DNA of 13,907 nt from Halieaceae bacterium (GTDB taxonomy: Bacteria > Pseudomonadota > Gammaproteobacteria > Pseudomonadales > Halieaceae): contig DPGN01000062.1 in assembly GCA_003523185.1 (NCBI GenBank), positions 15,643-29,549 on the forward strand. Reading direction: 5' to 3'. Below the pieces are notes generated by a model. The model was not told where the DNA came from. It saw only the letters and a program-made list of their open reading frames with translations, and made no database searches. Of the stretch, positions 7,635 to 13,907 are shown one piece after another (the stretch's first letter is position 1; each line of letters begins with the position of its first letter). The position numbers and the translations under genes are program-made.

Positions 7635-7697
7635 CAACTCAGTGTACCCTGTCAGCTCTCTAAACGATGCAGTTTGCTTTTTTAAGGACGGCGCACC

Positions 7698-8237
7698 ATG
7701 GAAAAGGACAAGCGACTGATTTGGGTCGATATGGAGATGACCGGGTTGAATCCGGACTCCGACCGAGTCATCGAGATTGCAACTATCGTGACCTCCCTTG
7801 ACCTCGATATATTGGCTGAGGGGCCCGTTATCGCCATACATCAAAGTGATGAAGTGCTCGCACAAATGGATGAGTGGAATACGCGAACGCATACGAACTC
7901 AGGATTGGTAGACCGCGTGAAAGCCAGTGGCTTTGATGAGGCCTCAGCGGCGCAGGAAACCCTGCATTTCCTCGACGAGTGGGTAACGCCGAATCGTTCG
8001 CCCATGTGTGGCAATTCGATTTGTCAGGATCGCCGTTTTATGGCCCGGCACCTCCCCAGCCTCGAGACCTTCTTCCACTACCGCAATCTCGACGTGACAA
8101 CCTTGAAGTTGCTCGCCAACTATTGGCGGCCTGAATTGCCAGCAGCACCGAAGCGAAACGTACACGAGGCCCTCGCGGATATTAGAGAGTCCATTGAGGA
8201 GCTGAAGTATTTTAGGGAGCACCTCATCCGTTTGTAG
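7698..8237 (+). CDS. orn: Oligoribonuclease
   Basis: This DEDDh 3'-to-5' exonuclease hydrolyses very short RNAs (two to about five nucleotides, including pGpG from cyclic-di-GMP turnover) to mononucleotides. The 179 residues match the family length (E. coli 181). Exo motif I is WVDMEMTGL with D11 and E13. D111 in CQDRRF and H156 plus D161 in NVHEALADI complete the DEDDh set. The start has AAGGA at 7684-7688 with a 9-base gap. It completes decay begun by RNases such as the RNase II encoded in this same window. The gene is divergent from rsgA and convergent with queG, with only 30 bases between the two stops. The glycine tRNA genes found downstream of orn in E. coli are absent. Confidence 0.97.
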   Translation: MEKDKRLIWVDMEMTGLNPDSDRVIEIATIVTSLDLDILAEGPVIAIHQSDEVLAQMDEWNTRTHTNSGLVDRVKASGFDEASAAQETLHFLDEWVTPNRSPMCGNSICQDRRFMARHLPSLETFFHYRNLDVTTLKLLANYWRPELPAAPKRNVHEALADIRESIEELKYFREHLIRL

Positions 8238-8267
8238 GTCTCGCAGCGAGTCAACGCGTAAGGCAAC

Positions 8268-9320
8268 TCAGTTGTGCTGATTCAGTGCCCAGACCACATG
8301 GTCTCTGACAAGTGATGATGCGTGGTGCTCACGACTCTTAAGTGCCTGCAGGATTTCGGGTGACGTCTCAGCATTGCCCAGAGCTACTGCAATATTGCGA
8401 AGCCACTTCTCGTAACCTATACGTCGGATGGGTGAGCCTTGGAGTCGCTCAGAGAACTGGTCCTCTGTCCAAGAGAAGAGCTCGACTAAATTTGGATTGT
8501 CCAAATCCCACCGTGGTGCAAAGTCTGGCTCCGTTGATATAGTGGCGAACTTGTTCCAAGGGCAGACCAGCTGACAGTCGTCGCAGCCGTAAATACGATT
8601 ACCCATTTTCGCCCTAAGGTCTTCGGCGATCGAGCCTTCGTGTTCGATAGTCAGGTAGGAAATACACCGCCGCGCATCGAGAACAAAAGGTGCAACGAAG
8701 GCATCGGTTGGGCAGGCTGTCAGACAGGCAGAGCAAGTGCCGCAGTGCTTTTCCTGCTTAGGATTTGAGTGCGGTAGCGGAATGTCGGTGTAGATCTCGC
8801 CCAGGAAGAAGTAGGAGCCGGCCGACTCATTAATCAGCATGGTATTTTTGGCTATCCAGCCAAGACCTGATTGTTCGGCAACGGCGCGTTCGAGCACGGG
8901 GGCACTGTCGACAAACGCCCTAAATTCCCCCGAACCCAGTTCTTGGCGTATGCGATCCGCGAGTTTGGCCAGTCGTGACCGGATGATCTTGTGGTAGTCG
9001 CGCCCAACGGCATAACGTGAGACGAAACCCTTTTCCGAGGCGCTCATGACCTGCCATGCGTCTTCTGCCTCCGGCTGATAATCCATTCGACAAGAGATAA
9101 CCGTGCAGGTGCCAGGGACAAGCTCTGAAGGGCGACTGCGCTTCGTACCATGACGGCCCATCCAGTCCATGGTGCCCTGGTAACCCGCGTCTAACCATTT
9201 TTGAAGATAGGCTTCGTGTTCCTTAAGCTCGATCCCTGTGAACCCAATATCCTGAAAACCCAACTCTGCCGCCCAGTGGCGGATGGTATCGACTAATTCA
9301 CTGTGCTCTTCGTTATTCAC
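8268..9320 (-). CDS. queG: Epoxyqueuosine reductase QueG
   Basis: QueG is a cobalamin- and iron-sulfur-dependent enzyme that reduces epoxyqueuosine to queuosine at the wobble base of GUN-anticodon tRNAs. From the GTG start it has 350 residues. YAVGRDYHK (103-111) and VDSAPVLERA (137-146, catalytic D138) are family signatures. CGTCSACLTACP (193-204), C219 and CDDCQLVCP (246-254) supply eight cysteines for two 4Fe-4S clusters. The C-terminal stretch resembles a HEAT-like tail. The start is uncertain. GTG at 9320 gives an N-terminus of the length usual before LGFQ; the in-frame ATG at 9368 would add 16 residues and overlap the tsaE ATG. Neither has a good ribosome site. The frame continues antisense to tsaE to 9509, which is not credible coding. 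Confidence 0.94.
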   Translation of the reverse strand: MNNEEHSELVDTIRHWAAELGFQDIGFTGIELKEHEAYLQKWLDAGYQGTMDWMGRHGTKRSRPSELVPGTCTVISCRMDYQPEAEDAWQVMSASEKGFVSRYAVGRDYHKIIRSRLAKLADRIRQELGSGEFRAFVDSAPVLERAVAEQSGLGWIAKNTMLINESAGSYFFLGEIYTDIPLPHSNPKQEKHCGTCSACLTACPTDAFVAPFVLDARRCISYLTIEHEGSIAEDLRAKMGNRIYGCDDCQLVCPWNKFATISTEPDFAPRWDLDNPNLVELFSWTEDQFSERLQGSPIRRIGYEKWLRNIAVALGNAETSPEILQALKSREHHASSLVRDHVVWALNQHN

Positions 9321-9329
9321 CGCAACATT

Positions 9330-9360
9330 GTGACAGATAGGGGGCTGACCAAGGTACACT
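9330..9360 (+). promoter_or_regulatory. Possible promoter for the tsaE-amiB-mutL-miaA run
   Basis: GTGACA (9330-9335, 5 of 6 to TTGACA) is followed by a 19-base gap and TACACT (9355-9360, 4 of 6). The spacing is long. Transcription would begin almost at the tsaE ATG. It fits the 46-base gap between queG (GTG start) and tsaE, but is only suggestive. Confidence 0.2.
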
Positions 9361-9366
9361 CTGCGC

Positions 9367-9849
9367 ATGAGTAGTTTCGGTTCCTTCACGCAATTTTTAC
9401 CTGATGAGGCAGCGACCGTAGCCGCTGGCTCTGCGGTTGGACGTGCCCTCACTTCGGGCGCCGTTGTTTTTTTAATGGGTGAACTCGGCGCCGGAAAAAC
9501 CACATTCACACGCGGCGCTCTTCGAGCGCTTGGGCATGCTGGCTCTGTGAAAAGCCCAACCTATACGCTCTGTGAACCTTATGACCTTGCCGACGCAGGG
9601 CAGTTCTGCCACTTAGATTTGTACCGCTTGTCGAACCCCGAGGAGTTAGAGTTCGTGGGGATCAGAGATTACGTCGCCAGTGGCGCGATGTTATTTATCG
9701 AATGGCCATTGAAAGGCGAGGGCTGGTTGCCGACGCCCGATGTGCAGGTCGCCCTGGTTGAATCTAATAATGGACGCGAGTTGACCATCACTGCGTTGAC
9801 GGACAACGGTGAAGGTGTGCTGACACGTATGGATGAATGTCATGCGTAA
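9367..9849 (+). CDS. tsaE: tRNA t6A37 threonylcarbamoyladenosine biosynthesis ATPase TsaE
   Basis: TsaE is the ATPase partner of TsaB and TsaD in forming t6A at position 37 of ANN-decoding tRNAs. The 160 residues contain Walker A GELGAGKTT (38-46), SPTYTL (63-68), HLDLYRL (82-88) and FIEWP (110-114), all closely matching E. coli TsaE (YjeE). The N-terminus (SFTQFLPDEAAT) aligns with E. coli, which supports the ATG at 9367. AAGG at 9351-9354 is rather far away (12 bases). Its 3' end overlaps amiB, as expected for the tsaE-amiB-mutL-miaA operon. The nnr gene that usually precedes it is missing (see findings). Confidence 0.96.
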   Translation: MSSFGSFTQFLPDEAATVAAGSAVGRALTSGAVVFLMGELGAGKTTFTRGALRALGHAGSVKSPTYTLCEPYDLADAGQFCHLDLYRLSNPEELEFVGIRDYVASGAMLFIEWPLKGEGWLPTPDVQVALVESNNGRELTITALTDNGEGVLTRMDECHA

Positions 9850-11185
9850 CCTCCGTCGCTCACATCTGGCGATACTCTGCTTGATGACGCTGTTGGCAGC
9901 GCATGTATCGGCAAGCGTAGAGGTGCAAGATGTTCGCCTTTGGCGTGCTCCCGATCACACCCGAGTGGTGCTGGATTTGTCAGGGCCTACGAGTCACAAA
10001 GTGCTGGAACTTGCAAACCCATCGCGGTTAGTCCTCGATGTGAGCGATGCTTCATTAGCCGGGGCGTTGACCGATTTGCCACTCGATGGCACACCCATCG
10101 CTCGAGTTCGATCAGGTATTCGTGAAGGACAGGACCTGCGTGTTGTTTTTGATCTCTCCGCGGATGTAAATCCTAAGAGCTTCCAGTTGGCACCGAATGA
10201 GCGAACGGGTCATCGTCTAGTGCTCGATCTATTCGACGCCGAGACCTCCAAGCAGCCGGTGATCGTTGCGCCAAAGAAAACGGTTAAAAAGGCGGACACG
10301 GGTCGCCCTGTCGTGGTGGCCATTGATGCTGGGCACGGGGGTGAGGACCCGGGCGCTTCAGGACCCAAAAAATTGCGTGAGAAACACGTGGTTCTGCAAA
10401 TCGCTAATCGATTGAAGTCAAAGTTTGATGCCTCATCACAGTTCCGCCCCGTGATGATTCGCACCGGGGATTACTACATCACGCATAAGGGCAGACGAGA
10501 CCTGGCGCGGAAAAACCAAGCCGATCTGTTTATTTCGATTCACGCTGATGCCTTTACTCATCCGTCGGCGAATGGTGCCTCTGTTTATGCGCTGTCGACC
10601 CGTGGAGCCACCTCTACAACGGCACAGTTCCTCGCCGATAAAGAGAACGCGGCTGATTTGGTCGGCGGTGTCGCAGTGTCGGATATGGACGACGTTTTGG
10701 CGGGCGTCTTAACCGATCTTTCGATGACCGGTACGCTCGATTCGAGTTTGAGCGTGGGCGCCGAGGTCCTAGGCGAAATGGGTAAGGTGGCTCCAAGGCT
10801 GCACAAACCAAAGGTGGAACAGGCGGCTTTCTTGGTGCTTAAGTCTCCCGATATTCCCTCGATTCTCGTGGAAACCGGATTTATTTCTAATCCCAAAGAA
10901 TCGTCACTGCTAGCAACGCCCACCTATCAGGATAAAATGGCGAGCGCTATTTTCCGAGGCGTGCAGCGTTGGTTTAAATCAAACCCCCCGCCCGGCACTG
11001 TTTTCGCGAGATCGTCCTCTGGGGAACGCCCCGCTGAGCGCACGGTGAAGGTGGTCAGGGGTGACACCTTGTCCGGCATTGCTGCGAAGTATGCGGTATC
11101 CGTTGATGAGTTAATGCGAAGCAATTCACTGTCGTCTAAAACTATCAAAGTCGGTCAGGTCTTGATTATTCCGGAGTCCGGCTGA
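9842..11185 (+). CDS. amiB: N-acetylmuramoyl-L-alanine amidase AmiB/AmiC type with AMIN and LysM domains
   Basis: This periplasmic zinc amidase cleaves the peptide stem from MurNAc during daughter-cell separation. With the start at 9842 it has 447 residues: signal peptide (1-24, core LAILCLMTLLAA; RR is present but without a good Tat motif), AMIN domain (about 26-135), a Lys-rich linker, then the Amidase_3 domain. Its zinc ligands are H165 (DAGHGGEDPG), E180 and H234 (SIHADAF), and the catalytic Glu is E344 (VETGFISN). The region about 268-320 (NAADLVGGV onward) matches the autoinhibitory helix insert of AmiB/AmiC, which is relieved by EnvC/NlpD-type activators. A LysM domain (402-444, VVRGDTLSGIA) binds peptidoglycan. 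ATG 9842 overlaps tsaE by 8 bases and has GGA at 9831; ATG 9833 would add three residues. It ends with TGATG shared with mutL. Confidence 0.95.
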   Translation: MRNLRRSHLAILCLMTLLAAHVSASVEVQDVRLWRAPDHTRVVLDLSGPTSHKVLELANPSRLVLDVSDASLAGALTDLPLDGTPIARVRSGIREGQDLRVVFDLSADVNPKSFQLAPNERTGHRLVLDLFDAETSKQPVIVAPKKTVKKADTGRPVVVAIDAGHGGEDPGASGPKKLREKHVVLQIANRLKSKFDASSQFRPVMIRTGDYYITHKGRRDLARKNQADLFISIHADAFTHPSANGASVYALSTRGATSTTAQFLADKENAADLVGGVAVSDMDDVLAGVLTDLSMTGTLDSSLSVGAEVLGEMGKVAPRLHKPKVEQAAFLVLKSPDIPSILVETGFISNPKESSLLATPTYQDKMASAIFRGVQRWFKSNPPPGTVFARSSSGERPAERTVKVVRGDTLSGIAAKYAVSVDELMRSNSLSSKTIKVGQVLIIPESG

Positions 11186-13047
11186 TGTCGCTTGGGAAGA
11201 TCAAACAACTCGACAACCGACTGGCTAACCAGATAGCGGCAGGGGAGGTTGTTGAGCGTCCAGCCTCGGTGGTTAAGGAACTTCTAGAAAATGCGCTCGA
11301 TGCTGGTGCAACGGTGATCACCGTCGATGTCGACGAAGGTGGCGTCAAACGCATACGCATTACTGACAATGGTACCGGTATCGACGGAGAGGACCTGCCT
11401 TTGGCACTGGCTCGCCACGCTACCAGCAAAATTGCATCGATTGATGACCTTGAGGCGGTAGCGACTCTGGGTTTTCGCGGCGAGGCGCTGGCCTCCATCG
11501 CATCGGTTTCCAAGTTATCCGTCACCTCCAATACCTCTGATAACCCCAGTCAGGGTCAGGTAGCGCGTTGTGAAGGCCGTGAGATGGAAGTTACGGTGTC
11601 GCCCGCCGCGCATCCCAGAGGTACGACGTTGGAGATACGAGACCTCTTTTACAACACGCCAGCGCGTCGTAAGTTTCTGCGCACAGAGCGTACGGAATTG
11701 GCGCGGGTTGAAGAGGTTGTAAAGCGGACCGCCTTGGCGCGCCCCGACGTTAGCTTTGTCCTATCTCACAACGGCAAAGTGCTTCACCGATTAGCGGCGG
11801 GTACGACAGAGCATGATCTTCAGCGGCGGGTGATTGGCATTTGTGGTGAATCGTTTGCACGTGAGAGTATCGTCGTCGATCGAGTGGCGCATGGCTTGTC
11901 ACTGCGTGGCTGGGTGGGTTTGCCTACCTTTTCACGGTCGCAGGCAGATTTGCAGTATTTCTTTGTCAACGGCCGGGTGGTCAAAGACAAGGTCATTACC
12001 CATGCGGTTCGGCAAGCTTATCGAGATGTGCTCTACGGCGGACGTCATCCCGCTTATGTCCTATTCCTTGAGTTGGACGCGAATCGCGTTGACGTTAATG
12101 TCCATCCGACGAAACACGAGGTGAGGTTTCGCGACAGTCGATCGGTGCATGGGTTTGTCTTCAGCACACTGGGGCGTGCTTTGGCTGATGTCAGACCGGC
12201 GGACATGGCCAACCGGGCTAACCTCGATCAAGTCGCCGAATCGCAGCCCTTGGAAAGTCAATTTCAGCAGGTCTCGATGGGACTGGAAATCCCCCGAGGC
12301 ACTGATGGCTTGAGTGAGCCCACAGCTAGTGCAAACGCTTTGGACGAAGGGCTTCTTCGGCAGACATCATCATTTACGGCTGCGGGGTCTGATAGGCGCG
12401 GACTCAGCGCTGGACTTAACCCTGGATCGTCGGCATCAGGCGCTATGGTTCCGGAGGTTGATGTGCCTCCCCTGGGCTTTGCTATTGCGCATCTTCATGG
12501 CACGTACATTGTCGCGCAGAACGCCGAGGGTATGGTGCTGGTCGATGCCCATGCGGCGCACGAGCGAATCACCTATGAACGTTTGAAGGAGGCCCGCGCA
12601 AATGCATCGATTGCCAGTCAGCCACTACTCGTTCCCATACCAATTACACTGACAACCGCAGAGATGGGCGCGTACGAAGAATTCTCGGACCTATTTTCGC
12701 AATTAGGGCTGGTGGTCGATGCCGCGAGTGATGACACGGTGCTAATTCGGGAGATTCCCGTCGTCCTCGTCAGAGACAATGCGGTCAACCTCTTGCGTGA
12801 TGTGTTGGGCGACCTTGCTGAGGTGGGTCACAGCGATCGCTTATCAGCGCGTATGGATGAGATTCTCGCAACGATGGCCTGCCACGGTTCGGTGCGTGCG
12901 AATCGGCCCTTGTCGATTGCCGAGATGAATGCATTACTGAGGGACATGGAGGTCACTGAAAACTCGGGACAGTGTAATCATGGTCGCCCTACATGGGTTC
13001 AGTTGGGGCACGACGAGTTAGACAAGCTGTTCCTTCGAGGGCGATGA
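11185..13047 (+). CDS. mutL: DNA mismatch repair protein MutL with endonuclease motif
   Basis: MutL couples mismatch recognition by MutS to strand incision. Of 620 residues (E. coli 615), the N-terminal GHKL ATPase shows KELLENALDAGAT (31-43, E32 and N36), DNGTGI (61-66) and TLGFRGEALASI (94-105). A variable linker spans about 335-430. The C-terminal dimerisation domain contains DAHAAHERITYE (454-465), fitting the endonuclease pattern DQHA(x)2E(x)4E with Ala at the second position. ACHGSVRAN (565-573) and CNHGRP (597-602) are the other metal-site motifs. MutL of E. coli lacks these because MutH does the nicking, so this protein should nick by itself. The start ATG overlaps the amiB stop by one base, implying translational coupling. 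miaA follows one base after its stop. Confidence 0.97.
   Translation: MSLGKIKQLDNRLANQIAAGEVVERPASVVKELLENALDAGATVITVDVDEGGVKRIRITDNGTGIDGEDLPLALARHATSKIASIDDLEAVATLGFRGEALASIASVSKLSVTSNTSDNPSQGQVARCEGREMEVTVSPAAHPRGTTLEIRDLFYNTPARRKFLRTERTELARVEEVVKRTALARPDVSFVLSHNGKVLHRLAAGTTEHDLQRRVIGICGESFARESIVVDRVAHGLSLRGWVGLPTFSRSQADLQYFFVNGRVVKDKVITHAVRQAYRDVLYGGRHPAYVLFLELDANRVDVNVHPTKHEVRFRDSRSVHGFVFSTLGRALADVRPADMANRANLDQVAESQPLESQFQQVSMGLEIPRGTDGLSEPTASANALDEGLLRQTSSFTAAGSDRRGLSAGLNPGSSASGAMVPEVDVPPLGFAIAHLHGTYIVAQNAEGMVLVDAHAAHERITYERLKEARANASIASQPLLVPIPITLTTAEMGAYEEFSDLFSQLGLVVDAASDDTVLIREIPVVLVRDNAVNLLRDVLGDLAEVGHSDRLSARMDEILATMACHGSVRANRPLSIAEMNALLRDMEVTENSGQCNHGRPTWVQLGHDELDKLFLRGR
13037..13041 (+). 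promoter_or_regulatory. Ribosome binding site supporting the TTG start of miaA
   Basis: GAGGG lies 7 bases before the TTG at 13049, inside the 3' end of mutL. The next in-frame ATG (13073) falls at the edge of the P-loop and would remove its first strand. An in-frame stop at 13019 excludes starts further upstream. Confidence 0.6.
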
Positions 13048-13048
13048 T

Positions 13049-13907
13049 TTGGCCGAACCGTTAATTTGTCTGATGGGGCCGACGGCGGCCGGAAAGACAG
13101 ATACCGCTGTTGCTCTCGCTGAGTCTTTCGATGTTGAGTTGATCAGTGTGGACTCGGCGCTGGTCTACCGGGGTTTATGTATCGGTGCAGCACAGCCTGA
13201 CTATCCGCATCATCTGATTGATATTCGTGATCCGGCTGACGTGTATACGGCGGCAAATTTTGTTGGAGATACTCTCAGCTGTATCGCCGATGCCCGAGCA
13301 CGGGGGCGCCGCGCGGTATTGGTAGGCGGAACGATGATGTACTTTCGCGCATTGATTGAGGGACTGTCTGATATGCCTGCCTCAGATCCGGTCATCCGCG
13401 CTGAGATCGAGCTAGAGGCTTCACGAGTGGGATGGCCCGAGATGCATCGAGAGCTCTCGGCAGTGGATCCCGACACGGCGAATAGTCTGCATCCCAATCA
13501 TAGTCAGCGCATCTCGCGCGCGCTGGAAGTTTTTCGCCAAACCGGAACCCCTATGAGCCAGTGGCAACGCGCGAATACCCAAGAGACCCGCAAAGCCGTC
13601 TGTCTCGCACTCGCACCCGAGGATCGATCCACGTTGCATGCCCGAATTGAAACTCGGTTTGACCGCATGCTGGAGGCCGGTTTTGTCGAGGAGGTGAAAA
13701 CTCTTTTCGATCGGGGTGACTTGCACACCGACCTCCCCGCGATTCGAGCCGTCGGTTACCGACAAATTTGGTCACATTTGTCAGGTGAGTATTCGCTTGA
13801 AGATGCGAGAGATAAGGGCATTGCGGCCACAAGGCAGTTAGCCAAGCGTCAAATAACGTGGCTTCGCGGCTGGTCTGGTCTACACTGGATAGACAGCGAA
13901 GCAAAAG
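13049..13907 (+). CDS. miaA: tRNA dimethylallyltransferase MiaA, 3' end missing
   Basis: MiaA transfers a dimethylallyl group to N6 of A37 in tRNAs reading UNN codons (i6A37, precursor of ms2i6A). The visible 286 codons stay open to the right edge; about 25 residues seem missing by comparison with E. coli (316). Seen are the P-loop GPTAAGKT (10-17), SVDSALVYRG (33-42, D35), LIDIRDP (56-62), LVGGTMMYF, a conserved Arg-rich SQRISRALEVFR stretch, DLHTDLPAIRAVGYRQ and ATRQLAKRQITWLRGW. The start is TTG, one base after the mutL stop, with a good ribosome site. The loop after IGAAQP is about six residues shorter than in E. coli (see findings). hfq normally follows in this block but lies outside the window. 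Confidence 0.95.
   Translation, partial: MAEPLICLMGPTAAGKTDTAVALAESFDVELISVDSALVYRGLCIGAAQPDYPHHLIDIRDPADVYTAANFVGDTLSCIADARARGRRAVLVGGTMMYFRALIEGLSDMPASDPVIRAEIELEASRVGWPEMHRELSAVDPDTANSLHPNHSQRISRALEVFRQTGTPMSQWQRANTQETRKAVCLALAPEDRSTLHARIETRFDRMLEAGFVEEVKTLFDRGDLHTDLPAIRAVGYRQIWSHLSGEYSLEDARDKGIAATRQLAKRQITWLRGWSGLHWIDSEAK

Noticed and set aside
7635..7892. 86-codon N-terminal extension of rsgA
   Set aside because: It is antisense to orn, and the internal ATG at 7634 aligns with known RsgA N-termini.
8238..8267. CTCGC-A-GCGAG between orn and queG as a terminator
   Set aside because: A one-base loop cannot form, and the remaining 3-bp stem has no T-run.
9321..9509. N-terminal extension of queG
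   Set aside because: Most of it is antisense to the conserved N-terminus of tsaE and matches nothing in QueG; at most the part up to 9368 could be real.
10585..10923. 112-codon minus-strand frame inside amiB
   Set aside because: Low-complexity Ser/Thr/Ala shadow of a well-supported amidase domain.
1..13907. Search for a defence system, CRISPR, insertion sequence, prophage or tRNA gene
   Set aside because: No repeat-spacer array, transposase, integrase, terminal repeats or tRNA arms were seen; all genes but the exported protein fit known housekeeping families.

Overview
The window looks like ordinary chromosome of a marine-type gammaproteobacterium with moderate GC (about half, judged by eye). 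The evidence is gene order: rsgA/orn divergent, queG convergent to orn, then tsaE-amiB-mutL-miaA, is the core block known from Pseudomonas and E. coli. The proteins read as gammaproteobacterial, and MutL carries the endonuclease motif typical of lineages without MutH. A family near Halieaceae/Cellvibrionales is possible, but I cannot prove a genus from sequence alone. I see no insertion sequence, CRISPR array, rRNA, tRNA, integrase or prophage gene.

Layout. The left edge (1-204, minus) is the 5' end of a CinA-like gene downstream of asnS (227-1624, minus). RNase II (1735-3687, minus) precedes asnS on the same strand. A 359-base gap (3688-4046) separates RNase II from a divergent PIN-PhoH ATPase gene (4047-5483, plus). 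This gap holds candidate promoters in both directions, a hairpin and an 18-bp near-palindrome. Convergent to phoH is a gene for an uncharacterised exported, probably outer-membrane beta-rich protein (5532-6536, minus). Then come rsgA (6663-7634, minus), orn (7698-8237, plus), queG (8268-9320, minus, probable GTG start), and the tightly packed plus-strand run tsaE-amiB-mutL-miaA (9367 to the right edge), whose genes overlap or lie one base apart.

Theme. Most of the genes act on RNA or translation. AsnRS charges tRNA. RNase II and oligoribonuclease act in series in mRNA decay, RNase II leaving short oligomers that Orn finishes. PIN-PhoH is a putative helicase-nuclease. RsgA matures the 30S subunit. 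QueG, TsaE and MiaA serve the Q34, t6A37 and i6A37 tRNA modifications. AmiB (cell separation) and MutL (mismatch repair) are the usual passengers of this block.

I found no clearly new system. The points most worth a second look are these. RNase II has Val where E. coli has Glu542, the position whose Ala mutant is hyperactive. An 18-bp near-palindrome lies upstream of phoH. The nnr gene normally found between queG and tsaE is missing. MiaA is short by about six residues after its IGxAxP segment. The exported protein has an internal RWVDS repeat. All coding frames that I followed are intact.
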